The notes below the pieces were generated by a model that was not told the origin of the DNA, made no database searches, and worked only from the letters and a program-made list of their open reading frames with translations. Shown one piece after another: positions 52,798-61,361 of a stretch of 64,000 nucleotides of DNA (the first letter of the stretch is position 1; every line of letters begins with the position of its first letter). The stretch covers positions 29,020 through 93,019 of the forward strand of contig CAMELR010000007.1 in the NCBI GenBank assembly GCA_945923775.1. Reading direction: 5' to 3'. Origin of the DNA: an uncultured Clostridia bacterium. GTDB taxonomy: Bacteria > Bacillota > Clostridia > Oscillospirales > Ruminococcaceae. A program made the position numbers and the translations under genes.

Positions 52798-52896
52798 TTC
52801 TATTGCAATAGAATGTGATCACAATATCATTCTACTGCATTAGAATGAATTTGTCAAGTAGGTTGGTTATTTTTCACCATTCTATCACAATAGAAT
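52798..52896 (-). promoter_or_regulatory. three operator-like palindromes for the BlaI-type repressor
   Basis: TTCTATTGCAATAGAA is a perfect 16-bp palindrome (52798-52813); CATTCTA-CTGCAT-TAGAATG (52828-52847) and ATTCTA-TCACAA-TAGAAT (52879-52896) share the half-site TTCTA/TAGAA. The first lies over the ribosome-site region, the second covers the -10 and spacer, the third lies upstream of the -35. Spacing suggests cooperative binding. Confidence 0.8.
52829..52857 (-). promoter_or_regulatory. promoter of the BlaI/BlaR1-type pair
   Basis: Minus-strand TTGACA (52852-52857), 17 bp, TAGAAT (52829-52834). The -10 is part of the second operator palindrome, so repressor binding should block polymerase directly. 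Confidence 0.8.
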
Positions 52897-52944
52897 AAAA
52901 AAATCCCACAAAACAGGCAGCTGTAAAGCTTACCGTCTTGCGGG
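52897..52944 (-). terminator. terminator after the tandem recombinase genes
   Basis: On the minus strand CCCGCAAGAC pairs with GTTTTGTGGG (10 bp with two G-T pairs), followed by ATTTTTTT. The T-run directly abuts the third operator palindrome of the repressor gene. Confidence 0.7.
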
Positions 52945-52954
52945 CTTGAAGTTC

Positions 52955-54535
52955 TTATGCTCCGACGCTTATCTCTGTGCCGTTATAGAACACAAAGGTG
53001 ATTTCGCCGTTTCTGTGGACGATTGCCTTCTCAACCATAACCGTCCAAATTGTATCGTTCCATTCCTGCAGCACCTCCGGCTGCTTTTTAAGAGTGCGTA
53101 TGTAAAGAGCCATTGACTTGTCCTTTTGGCTGCGGAGGGTACGAAGATTCTGCAACTGCTCCAGTTCCGCAGCCGCCGCTTCATATCGTTTTGTCAAGGC
53201 TTCATACTTTTTATAATAGGATTCCTGTGACTGCGCTGTGGTTGCGTTCTCTTTAACTGCTGCCTTGACGAGCTCGGCAACAACCTGCGTTTCTTCAAGC
53301 TGCCGTTCAATATCTGCGTCCAGTGACTTGAAGTCCGTCAGTTCTTTACGCATTGCTTCGCAATCCTCGATGATTTGCGTTCTTTTCTCCATCATCTGAT
53401 TATAGGCTTTTATGAAAAGCCGCTGTACGGTTTCCGTGTCCACTGTGGGCGTGTGGCAGTGCTCCTCGCCTTTGAACTTGTTGTTACACTGCCAAATGGT
53501 ACGGCGGTAGCGGTCGGTGGAATGCCACACCTTTGAGCCGAAGAACCCTCCGCAGTCCTCGCAGACCAGCTTTGCCGAGAAAATGCTCTTTCCGCTATAT
53601 GCTTTACCCAGTGCTTTCCGTCTGGCAAACTCCGCTTGCACATGATCCCATTCATCGGGGGCAATAATGGCGGGGTGACTGCCCTCAACATAATATTGTG
53701 GAACTTCGCCCTCATTGAGTTTTGTCTTCTTTTCCAGGAAATCTACCGTGAATGACTTTTGAAGCAGCGCGTCACCTTTGTATTTCTCATTTGTCAGAAT
53801 ACTGGTGACTGTGGTCTTGCTCCACTTTTCCTTACCGCTAGGTGATGGAATACCCATCTTCTCAAGGTGTCTGCAAATGCCTGCCTGAGTTTTTCCGTCA
53901 AGAAAAAGGCGGTAAATAAGTCGGACAATGGCGGCTTCTTCCTCCACCACTGCCGGACGCCCATCTTCGCCCTTTTCATAACCGAGGAAATGTTTGTAGG
54001 CTAAATGCACCTTACCGTCGGCGAAGCTCTTGCGCTGACCCCAGGTGATGTTTTCGGAAATACTCCGGCTTTCCTCCTGCGCAAGCGAGGACATAATGGT
54101 GATAAGCAGTTCACCCTTTCCATCAAAGGTGTAAATGCCTTCCTTTTCAAAATAGCACTCCACGCCGTTTTCTTTCAGCTTTCGGATGGTCACAAGGCTG
54201 TCTACGGTGTTCCTTGCGAAACGACTGACCGACTTTGTAACGATGAGGTCGATTTTTCCGTCCAATGCGTCTGCTATCATTTCTTTAAATCCCTCACGGT
54301 GCTTTGTGTTTGTGCCGGAAATGCCTTCATCGGTATAAACCTTTACGAAGTCCCATTCCGGATTTGACCGTATATATTTTGTATAATAGTCCACTTGGGC
54401 TTCGTAGCTAGTGAACTGCTCGTCACTATCTGTGGAAACACGAGCGTATCCTGCAACACGCCTTTTCTGTGTCGCCGCCTTGGGTAGGTGCGTCAGTGGA
54501 TTTATAGTTGCAGGAATAACGGTAACTTTAGGCAT
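52955..54535 (-). CDS. large serine recombinase 1
   Basis: A 526-residue large serine recombinase. Resolvase domain (about 25-170) with the nucleophile Ser in AGYARVSTD (about 28-36) and VTKSVSRFARN; recombinase domain (about 185-290); zinc ribbon with CEDCGG (about 320) and a second Cys pair after WQCNN/EEHCHTP (about 345-360); coiled coil (about 370-470) and a C-terminal end. It would catalyse integration/excision. Its start overlaps the end of the second recombinase gene by 8 nt; AGAGGAG precedes it. Confidence 0.95.
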   Translation of the reverse strand: MPKVTVIPATINPLTHLPKAATQKRRVAGYARVSTDSDEQFTSYEAQVDYYTKYIRSNPEWDFVKVYTDEGISGTNTKHREGFKEMIADALDGKIDLIVTKSVSRFARNTVDSLVTIRKLKENGVECYFEKEGIYTFDGKGELLITIMSSLAQEESRSISENITWGQRKSFADGKVHLAYKHFLGYEKGEDGRPAVVEEEAAIVRLIYRLFLDGKTQAGICRHLEKMGIPSPSGKEKWSKTTVTSILTNEKYKGDALLQKSFTVDFLEKKTKLNEGEVPQYYVEGSHPAIIAPDEWDHVQAEFARRKALGKAYSGKSIFSAKLVCEDCGGFFGSKVWHSTDRYRRTIWQCNNKFKGEEHCHTPTVDTETVQRLFIKAYNQMMEKRTQIIEDCEAMRKELTDFKSLDADIERQLEETQVVAELVKAAVKENATTAQSQESYYKKYEALTKRYEAAAAELEQLQNLRTLRSQKDKSMALYIRTLKKQPEVLQEWNDTIWTVMVEKAIVHRNGEITFVFYNGTEISVGA

Positions 54536-55829
54536 TTTGTTTACTCCTCTCTAAGGTCTTTCGGCGCGCAGTCTCCTTCATCTCATCCGTCCAACTTTCA
54601 CTGCGTGAGCGGTCTTTCCATTTCCGTGTGACTTCCGAACCGTCTTTGAAGCAGAAAATCAGTGTATTCTCATTGCAGACCCGAATGAGCTGTATTTGAC
54701 TGCAAAGCCGCTCATGAGTGAAATCTTTCTGACCCAGAACATCGGCTGTAACTTGCTGAAGAGTAGGCTCCGGTATCTGCTTGGACGCACAGGCTGCTTT
54801 ACCGAGTGAATTGAATGTATCGCAAATCCATACGGGACCCGTTTTTGTGACTTTTCGGCGGTAGTTCTTTCCGCATTTGTCGCACACAAGAAGACTTGTG
54901 AACGGGTATGTTTTCTTTGGAGCAGGATTTTTGATGAACCGAGCCGCCCGCCTTGATTTTTCCTCTTGCACCGCTTGAAAGGTTTCTACATCAATAATGG
55001 CTTCGTGACTTTCTTCGGCAAGGTACTTCGGAAGTTCGCCGTTATTGAGCATTTTCCGTTTAGTGATATGATTTTCACGAAAAGTTTTCTGCAGGAGCAG
55101 ATTGCCTGTATAGGTGTAATTGCTGAGTATCCTTGAAATTGAGGACTGGTTCCATTTCCCACCGAACCGCGATGGAATGCCTTCATCATTCAGCATTTTG
55201 GCAATTGACGGATAACCCTTGCCGGAAAGGTACTCATTATAAATACGACGTACAAGTTCGGCTTCTTTCGGTACAATAACATAACGTCCATTTTCAAGCC
55301 GATATCCCAACAAAGTTCCGTCCCACGGAATTCCGGCTTCAAAGTTTCGTTTGATGCGCCATTTCTGGTTTTCACTTGCTGAACGGCTCTCTTCTTGAGC
55401 GTAGGACGCAAGAATTGTCATCATCAGTTCTCCGTCACCGCTCATGGTGTGAATGTTCTGCTCCTCAAAATAAATATCCACCCCCAGGGCTTTGCATTCA
55501 CGGACAGTCTGTAACAACGTGACCGTGTTTCGTGCAAAGCGGGAGATGGATTTTGTAATCACCATATCAATTTTTCCGGCACGGCAGTCGGCAATTAAGC
55601 TCTGAAAACCTGCTCTTGAATCCTTTGTGCCTGTCTTGGCTTCATCAGTATATACGCCTGCATATAGCCAGTCACCGTGCTTTTGAATTAAATCGCTGTA
55701 ATAACTGACCTGTGCAGAGAGTGAGTGGAGCATAGCGTCCTTTCCATTGGAAACACGGGCATAAGCAGCAACTCTCTTTTTTCTCTCTAACTTCGACGGT
55801 TTTGATACGATGGTTATTCTTCTTGACAT
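54528..55829 (-). CDS. large serine recombinase 2
   Basis: A 433-residue serine recombinase paralogous to the one downstream. Resolvase domain with nucleophile Ser in AAYARVSNG (about 21-29) and VITKSISRFARN; recombinase domain (about 170-280) and a zinc ribbon beginning CDKCGK (about 315). The coiled-coil region after the ribbon is shorter than in recombinase 1. AAGGAGGTGA lies before the ATG. The start overlaps the small SHOCT-like gene by 16 nt. Tandem pairs of this kind may act together or in different directions; which is unknown. Confidence 0.95.
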   Translation of the reverse strand: MSRRITIVSKPSKLERKKRVAAYARVSNGKDAMLHSLSAQVSYYSDLIQKHGDWLYAGVYTDEAKTGTKDSRAGFQSLIADCRAGKIDMVITKSISRFARNTVTLLQTVRECKALGVDIYFEEQNIHTMSGDGELMMTILASYAQEESRSASENQKWRIKRNFEAGIPWDGTLLGYRLENGRYVIVPKEAELVRRIYNEYLSGKGYPSIAKMLNDEGIPSRFGGKWNQSSISRILSNYTYTGNLLLQKTFRENHITKRKMLNNGELPKYLAEESHEAIIDVETFQAVQEEKSRRAARFIKNPAPKKTYPFTSLLVCDKCGKNYRRKVTKTGPVWICDTFNSLGKAACASKQIPEPTLQQVTADVLGQKDFTHERLCSQIQLIRVCNENTLIFCFKDGSEVTRKWKDRSRSESWTDEMKETARRKTLERSKQNA

Positions 55830-56050
55830 TGCGTCACCTCCTTACATGGTGATATATTACCTCTAAATCCATCGTATATCAAGTCAATCCCGCGATATAA
55901 ACTACACGAAGATATCCCGTATTTTTCGTTCATAATTGTATCAATAGCGGTGTAATCCTCCGGGGTTAAAATCCCCATCGATAGCATCTGTTTAGCCTGT
56001 AGCATGGTGGCCAGATAGCTTTCTAACCGCTCTCTGTAAGCGTTATTCAT
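55814..56050 (-). CDS. small SHOCT-like protein of the recombinase module
   Basis: A 78-residue protein beginning MNNAYRERLESYLATMLQA, with the segment MGILTPEDYTAIDTIMNEKYGI resembling a SHOCT domain (Leu/Gly-Ile-Leu-Thr-x-Glu-Glu-Asp/Tyr pattern). The start ATG 56048-56050 overlaps the stop of the HTH gene by 8 nt and uses the AAGGAG inside that gene's end. Such small proteins are often encoded just before tandem recombinases in clostridial mobile elements. Function unknown. Upstream in-frame ATGs lie inside the HTH gene and are not preferred. Confidence 0.7.
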   Translation of the reverse strand: MNNAYRERLESYLATMLQAKQMLSMGILTPEDYTAIDTIMNEKYGISSCSLYRGIDLIYDGFRGNISPCKEVTQCQEE

Positions 56051-56444
56051 CACATCGACGCTCCTTCCCAAAGCGGTCTGTGATGTAGCAAGCGTGAGAG
56101 CAATATTTTCTATGAGCGTTTCCATAAGCGGTGAAATATTGCCCACAGCAAGCACAAGTATATTCGTACACAGCTTTCCGTGTGACACACTCTTGATGGC
56201 CGTTCCACCATGCATTACGGCAGTCATCCGAGCAGAACTTTTTCGGTTTCTGCTTAGGGATAATTTTTATCAGTTTGCCACACTGTTTGCAATACACGGC
56301 ATTCTTTGCATTTTCGCCCAAACCGTTTCGGCGGCAGAATGAGCGCACCGTATTATCCGAAATGCCGAGGGATTTACTGATTTTTACATAGCTTATGCCT
56401 TGCAGACGTAAGGTTCGTATTTGCTCTTTTTGCTGACCTGTCAT
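56043..56444 (-). CDS. HTH and zinc-finger protein of the recombinase module
   Basis: A 133-residue protein. N-terminal helix-turn-helix of sigma-70 region 4 or resolvase type (IRTLRLQGISYVKISKSLG then ISDNTVRSFCRRNGL, about 9-42), followed by Cys-rich segments CKQCG (about 52-56), FCSDDCR (about 71-77), CACCG (about 97-101) and KYCSHAC (about 113-119), likely two zinc fingers. It may regulate or help target the recombinases. The ATG has GGAGGAA, which lies in an inverted repeat (56453-56490). Confidence 0.75.
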   Translation of the reverse strand: MTGQQKEQIRTLRLQGISYVKISKSLGISDNTVRSFCRRNGLGENAKNAVYCKQCGKLIKIIPKQKPKKFCSDDCRNAWWNGHQECVTRKAVYEYTCACCGQYFTAYGNAHRKYCSHACYITDRFGKERRCDE

Positions 56445-56452
56445 ATAGTTTT

Positions 56453-56490
56453 CCTCCAGTCCGAGGGATTGCCTCAGTACCTACTGGAGG
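56453..56490 (-). promoter_or_regulatory. hairpin that can sequester the HTH gene ribosome site
   Basis: On the mRNA, CCTCCAGT (complement of 56483-56490) can pair with ACTGGAGG (complement of 56453-56460), and the latter contains the Shine-Dalgarno sequence 8 nt before the start codon. The anti-SD arm lies 22 nt upstream. Translation of the whole recombinase module may be controlled here. Confidence 0.6.
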
Positions 56491-56512
56491 GAAACCACAT
56501 ATCCGGTCCGCA

Positions 56513-56550
56513 CAAAAAATACCCTCTGCGGGAAAATCTCCGCAGAGGGT
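56513..56550 (-). terminator. terminator after the endolysin gene
   Basis: On the minus strand ACCCTCTGCGG pairs perfectly with CCGCAGAGGGT, followed by ATTTTTTG. It separates the phage late operon from the recombinase module. Confidence 0.9.
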
Positions 56551-56568
56551 GTGATCAGTACAAATTAT

Positions 56569-57441
56569 TCATTCAAGTTTTTCATTTACTCTTTTCTGCA
56601 CCTCCGAGTAATCATACCCGGCTTTAATCAGCCTTTCCTTGCGTTCATTGCCGTTGCCCCATTCGCCGCGAATAACCTCGTTTGCAATCTCATCAACGGT
56701 TTTCTTATGGAGACTTTCGTTGACCCGTTTCTGAACCGCTTTGTAGTCATACCCGGCGGCAGTCAACTTTCTTTCACGCTCCGCTCCGTTGCCCCACTTA
56801 CCGGCAATAACTTCATCAGCAAGCTGTTCAACCGTTTTCTTTTCGGGAGCTGGTTTCGCATACTCGCAAAAGCAGATATCCCCGTCAATATCGTACCCGC
56901 CAATCCTATCCACACCCCACTGCCACATAGTCTGACCGTAGTTGTATCTTGACGGGCGGTCGGGGCTGTTTGTCCAGTGAGCAAGCCAGATGTCATACTT
57001 ACCTACAAGCCGCTGTTTATCGTAGTAGTTCTCCATAAAGGACGGGTTCGCGTAAATACCGGGCTTGAACCCCACTTGCTTAATCTTCTCGCAGAACGCA
57101 ATCGCCATTTTGGTGCGAGTGTCCGTGTTCAGCCCGCTTATCTGCTTTTTCTCCTCCATATCGTAGAACACGGGATATGTAGGGGATAGTCCTTTGAGAA
57201 CAGCGGAACATTTCTCGGATTCCGCTTCAGCCTGTTTCACGCTCATAGCGTAGCTGTACCAGTAAAAGCCGTAATCTATGCCGTTTGCCTCGCAGTCCTT
57301 AACGAACCCGTCCATTGTGTAGTCTTTCTTCTCGCCGTATCCCGCGCGGATAATCGCGAACTCCACACCCGCCTTTTTCAAAGCAGAAAAGCTGATGCCT
57401 TTCTGATAAACGCTGATGTCAACACCTTTAATTCTTGTCAT
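56569..57441 (-). CDS. phage endolysin: GH25 lysozyme with two Cpl-7 repeats
   Basis: A 290-residue cell wall hydrolase. Residues 1-195 are a GH25 muramidase domain (GVDISVYQKG at the start with a catalytic Asp; YDMEEKK carrying the second Asp/Glu pair near residue 98-102; IWLAHWTN; MWQWG). Two C-terminal Cpl-7 (CW_7) wall-binding repeats follow, of about 45 residues, each with the GxWGNGxER motif and AGYDY. No signal peptide; export would rely on the holin. The start overlaps the holin gene by 14 nt; AAGGAGGA precedes ATG 57439-57441. Confidence 0.95.
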   Translation of the reverse strand: MTRIKGVDISVYQKGISFSALKKAGVEFAIIRAGYGEKKDYTMDGFVKDCEANGIDYGFYWYSYAMSVKQAEAESEKCSAVLKGLSPTYPVFYDMEEKKQISGLNTDTRTKMAIAFCEKIKQVGFKPGIYANPSFMENYYDKQRLVGKYDIWLAHWTNSPDRPSRYNYGQTMWQWGVDRIGGYDIDGDICFCEYAKPAPEKKTVEQLADEVIAGKWGNGAERERKLTAAGYDYKAVQKRVNESLHKKTVDEIANEVIRGEWGNGNERKERLIKAGYDYSEVQKRVNEKLE

Positions 57442-57853
57442 CGTTATCCTCCTTTTCGGCTCTATCGTGCAGTTGTTCAAGCACCTCTTTCAGCTTTTTC
57501 GGCAAAGGCAACCCTAGGTGCGCGGCATTCTCAATGAGAGATACGCCCTCATTTGAGAGATAGAAGAAAATAACCGCAGTACGCAAGATTGAACCCGCGC
57601 CTATTACTCTCGTATCAAGAATATGCCCCAAGCCCACAAGCGCAAAAATCAGCACCTTCTTGCAGATACCCTTGAACCCAACTGCGCTTGACAGCTTCTT
57701 GTCAGCGACGGCGCACATAATACCCGTGATGTAATCAATCACCACAAAAGCAATAAGCGCATACAGCAGCCCGTCACAGCCGCCGAGAAACCACCCGAGC
57801 CAGCCGCCGATTGCAGTGAATACTACCTGAACTCCGTTCCAAAATTCTCTCAT
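57428..57853 (-). CDS. phage holin (phage_holin_4 family)
   Basis: A 141-residue membrane protein with three to four hydrophobic spans (about 14-50, 62-85, 90-110), the segment IDYITGIMCAVADKKLSSAVGFKG typical of the toxin-secretion/phage-lysis holin family, and a charged C-terminus. Directly before the endolysin, as in most lysis cassettes. Start ATG 57851-57853 with GGAGGGA. Confidence 0.93.
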   Translation of the reverse strand: MREFWNGVQVVFTAIGGWLGWFLGGCDGLLYALIAFVVIDYITGIMCAVADKKLSSAVGFKGICKKVLIFALVGLGHILDTRVIGAGSILRTAVIFFYLSNEGVSLIENAAHLGLPLPKKLKEVLEQLHDRAEKEDNDDKN

Positions 57854-57867
57854 AATAATCCCTCCAT

Positions 57868-59592
57868 TCATTCGTCAACAATATCGTAGGTTATTTTCAT
57901 GACCTGTCCGTCTAGCTTTCGCACCGGTTCGGACAGATTATTTATAGTGGTTAGGCACAGCTTGAAGATACCAAGCACAAAGCCGAAGAAATGTTTGCCG
58001 CTATTGTTGTAAGGATAAAACGGCGCTATGTAAAGCGGCAGGCTCACTCCATCTGTCTTGATGAGATTTCCGTAAGTATACATATAATTTGAACTGTATG
58101 TTGGCATGGAAATTCTCATTCTGTACCGACCGTAATTCTCACCGCTCTTGATTATTTCAAGCGCCAGCATTGAATACGGAATATTACAACTGTCGCAAAG
58201 GATAAGCGGTGTATTTGTCTTTTCATCAACATAGAAGCCCCAGAAGCTCGCCGCAGTCATATTTGACAACGTTCCATCGCCGACATACTGAAATACCTTT
58301 CCTGTGGACTTGCCGTCCTTGGTGAAAACTCTCAACTGACCGTAGTTGTTTGTTGAAGTGACCTCGCTGCCGTTGATGAGCGGGTATTTCGTGATTACAA
58401 AATACTTATCGTCCCACTCGAAAGCGCTTAAAGCATTACTGTAATCGCCGTTCACACCCGCGCCGTAAAACCACCTGTACTGTGGAGAGGAATTGCTTAT
58501 TTTTTCATACTTGAACCCAACTCCGTAGTTTTGCAAAATCGTATCAGTTTCAATCACTGTTTTGGAAATCTGCGAATAATCAGACAGCTTGAAAACATAA
58601 TGGTGAATGTGATAACGCGCAGTAGCAACAACGTGAATTTTATCTCCGATAACATACGGGAAATAGGCAAGCCACTGCGGATCGTCCTCCCAGTTCTGCC
58701 GCAACTTTTCTTTTTCCTCGTCCGGCAGATAATCGCTGTTAGTTGTATTGCAGTCATAATAATAACTGCCGTGGTGATAGCTGTTATCATACATTGAACC
58801 CGAAATACGCTCTGCAGCCGGAAACAGTTCAATGACCTTTTTTGCGCTGATTATCCCACAGTACGGTTTTTCATTGCTGACGCTTATCGCCATCGGATTG
58901 AACATCAAAACCTCATAAATCCCGCCGTCGCGGGTTTGCTTTCCAAGCAAGCGAACATTCCCGTCCGAAAGCCTGTCCATATAAAACCACTTGTAAAGTC
59001 CGTTGTTGAATTCGGAATCATTGATATATCGCCCGACTATCGTGTGATAGGTCTTATTAAAACTACCCGTAGAGTTGCTGTTGAGGTCGATACCGCCCAC
59101 AGACAGCTCCCAGTAAGTATCATGCATACCGCAAGTACCGCCGTCCTTTGTGGTAAGACAGATACAGCCTATCTCGCCGTTCGCCTTATCCGAAGCGAAA
59201 TCCCATACGTGGCGGTAACCCTTGCCGTTCTCAATGCGCCCGCTTTCGTTGGCATTATAAGTGCCTATTGAGGTGTCCGTATTGGTGTTGGATATTCCCG
59301 CATGACCCACTTCCTCGTTCGTCCACGGGAGCATCATATTGTTCCCGTCCTCGGGTATCTTGTCACGGCAGACAATGACACCACGGAAAGCAGTATCCGC
59401 AAGGTTTCCGACAAAATCACGCAGCATATTAAAACTGCGGTCGTTATCGGAGTCCATACCTATTTCAATGTAATCCGGCGGGTTCAGTATAGTGTCCACA
59501 GCGTTGGTTATCATGTTTTCCTCATGCAATTCCTTGACTTCTTCGCCCGTCTTTTCATCAAAAAGTTGAATTGTTGCTTTGCCTTTTATCAT
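57868..59592 (-). CDS. phage tail-associated protein, possible receptor-binding protein
   Basis: A 574-residue protein encoded between the tail/baseplate gene and the holin, the usual place of fibre or receptor-binding genes. The N-terminus (ATIQLFDEKTGEEVKELHEEN, then MITNAVDTILNPP) resembles the leader of several clostridial phage structural proteins. The rest is Tyr/Asn/Gly/Trp-rich with repeated beta-strand-like segments, consistent with a beta-propeller or fibre. No catalytic motif is seen. Overlaps the upstream tail gene by 4 nt. Confidence 0.65.
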   Translation of the reverse strand: MIKGKATIQLFDEKTGEEVKELHEENMITNAVDTILNPPDYIEIGMDSDNDRSFNMLRDFVGNLADTAFRGVIVCRDKIPEDGNNMMLPWTNEEVGHAGISNTNTDTSIGTYNANESGRIENGKGYRHVWDFASDKANGEIGCICLTTKDGGTCGMHDTYWELSVGGIDLNSNSTGSFNKTYHTIVGRYINDSEFNNGLYKWFYMDRLSDGNVRLLGKQTRDGGIYEVLMFNPMAISVSNEKPYCGIISAKKVIELFPAAERISGSMYDNSYHHGSYYYDCNTTNSDYLPDEEKEKLRQNWEDDPQWLAYFPYVIGDKIHVVATARYHIHHYVFKLSDYSQISKTVIETDTILQNYGVGFKYEKISNSSPQYRWFYGAGVNGDYSNALSAFEWDDKYFVITKYPLINGSEVTSTNNYGQLRVFTKDGKSTGKVFQYVGDGTLSNMTAASFWGFYVDEKTNTPLILCDSCNIPYSMLALEIIKSGENYGRYRMRISMPTYSSNYMYTYGNLIKTDGVSLPLYIAPFYPYNNSGKHFFGFVLGIFKLCLTTINNLSEPVRKLDGQVMKITYDIVDE

Positions 59593-61361
59593 GTTTCTTC
59601 CTCCTCATACGGTGTGTAAATAAACGATGTCTGAAAACTATTGCAAGGCGAATTGTTCAGCACATCAACAAGATTTCCAACATCACCGTCATACAACAGC
59701 GTAATGCTCTGAACGCTGTCTTTCATCACGGAGCTGCCGAATGTCAGCCAAATGGTCGAGCCAAAATCACCAACACCGAAATCTGCGGAAGTTGGCTGCA
59801 AGCGCACGGTTTCATTTTCAGTGGTGACTATCATTGTGAATGCCGATGTGTTGATTACATCAGCAGTAATCGGGTTACGCAGTTCAAGATACAACTTTCT
59901 GTTGGATATATTCACCACCGTGATAGGCGGCGGTGTAATTATCTTCGGACTCCATGCGTCTGGGAATACCGCTCTGACAGTAGGTTCAAGAGTTTTTCTG
60001 TCCCTCTCACGCTTGATGTAAACAGGCATAGGCTCGGTGAACTTAACCTTATGCGATTTGAGTATCTCAAACAGCAGAGTATCAGATATGTGTACAAGTT
60101 TCTTTCTGACGGTTCTTCGCATTGAAAAGCAAACCTCGTTCTCACGGGCTTCAATGTAACCGTCCCAAGGTGTATCTCCGGCAAGGTAAGCGCCCATTAC
60201 ATATCCCCAGGTCTGCATTTTCGGAAATTTACCCTCTGCACCATCAGCCGAAACCACGCTCAGCGACATCGTATTCTGACCGACCTCCGATGTAAATGGG
60301 TAGGTGTATGTTTTGGTATGTGAGCCCTCGCTGAAATACTCCTCGTACCGTATAACTTCGTTTTCATTCTTTTTCAGAATGAACGCAAGCGTTCCGGCAA
60401 CGGAAATCACAAATTTCACGGTCGAGCAGAATGCGGCATACGTTGCCTGAACCGCATTATATGTAATACGGAAAAGCCGCTGCGACTTCTCCGTAATCGA
60501 AATATCTGTGCTGTTTGTGGCGGTTTTCAGCTCCGCTGTGGAGTCGCCTACGTCCTTGCGGATTTCATTCGTTTTCTGCTCCATCTGGTACAGGCTGTCC
60601 GAAATGCTCGGAATGTAATCGCCGACTTCAATCGAAATCTCACAGCGGTTGAACGGATTGAAACTCATTGAGATGATTCGAGTATTGACGTTTAAATCAA
60701 ACGGTCTGAACACTATTTGAACGTTGTCCCCAACCGAGAAATTCACATTCTTATAGAGCGTCAGACCATAGTTTGCAGTCCCCGAACGGCTGTCGGTTTC
60801 CATTGTGAGGTCAGAAACATTTCTGCCGTCCATTATGCCGATGTATTCCTCCGAACCGCGATGAGAACGAATGTTTATCTTGTTTCCGTTGTACTCAATT
60901 TCGCCGCCGCACAGAGCGATAAGTTGCATTAAAGCGGCTCTGCGTGTACATTCTCGGTTGATTTTCAGCTTTATCGGGATAGTCGGGTCGCATAGTCCGG
61001 CTGTGAGAGCAGTTCCGTTCAGCAGTTCGGACAGGCAGTCCGAGGGCGAACCCTCGAAATCCATTTCTTTCAGTTTGTACTCGTCATTGTTCAGTTCATA
61101 GGACTTATGCTCGCACTCAACCGTACAAACCGCAATACCGCCCGACAGCGACTTTGACACTTTCACCACGTTGAACAGATAATTCAGCGTGTCGCTTTTC
61201 AGTTCAACCTCAAGCCCCGTGAAAATCTCCGCTGCTGCCGATGAAATAACGGTAAATTGAAAGGTACACTCACCGTTCAGACTGTCGGTAAGAGATGCGG
61301 AAATGACCCTCGTAAACACACCGCGAATATTCCCGTTTTCGGTAACAGTTATCTGCGTCAT
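59589..61361 (-). CDS. phage tail/baseplate protein (Gp37- or Tal-like)
   Basis: A 590-residue structural protein directly after the tape measure gene. The N-terminal half (RGVFTRVISASLTDSLNGE; about 1-270) resembles siphovirus tail-associated proteins of the ReqiPepy6 Gp37 type, with alternating strands typical of gp27-like hubs (VGDNVQIVFRP, ISIEVGDYIPS). The middle has a short helical region (about 245-275), and the C-terminal part is beta-rich. Start ATG 61359-61361 overlaps the tape measure stop by one base, with GGGGGCGAT upstream; the longer frame has no site. No separate distal tail gene is visible. Confidence 0.75.
   Translation of the reverse strand: MTQITVTENGNIRGVFTRVISASLTDSLNGECTFQFTVISSAAAEIFTGLEVELKSDTLNYLFNVVKVSKSLSGGIAVCTVECEHKSYELNNDEYKLKEMDFEGSPSDCLSELLNGTALTAGLCDPTIPIKLKINRECTRRAALMQLIALCGGEIEYNGNKINIRSHRGSEEYIGIMDGRNVSDLTMETDSRSGTANYGLTLYKNVNFSVGDNVQIVFRPFDLNVNTRIISMSFNPFNRCEISIEVGDYIPSISDSLYQMEQKTNEIRKDVGDSTAELKTATNSTDISITEKSQRLFRITYNAVQATYAAFCSTVKFVISVAGTLAFILKKNENEVIRYEEYFSEGSHTKTYTYPFTSEVGQNTMSLSVVSADGAEGKFPKMQTWGYVMGAYLAGDTPWDGYIEARENEVCFSMRRTVRKKLVHISDTLLFEILKSHKVKFTEPMPVYIKRERDRKTLEPTVRAVFPDAWSPKIITPPPITVVNISNRKLYLELRNPITADVINTSAFTMIVTTENETVRLQPTSADFGVGDFGSTIWLTFGSSVMKDSVQSITLLYDGDVGNLVDVLNNSPCNSFQTSFIYTPYEEEET

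Noticed and set aside
50355..52955. tRNA-Leu 3' end as prophage attachment site
   Set aside because: No copy of the tRNA 3' end was seen near the prophage boundary, and large serine recombinases seldom use tRNA genes.
55814..56227. Longer 137-codon version of the SHOCT-like gene
   Set aside because: Its first 59 codons overlap the HTH gene in another frame without a ribosome site; ATG 56050 has one.
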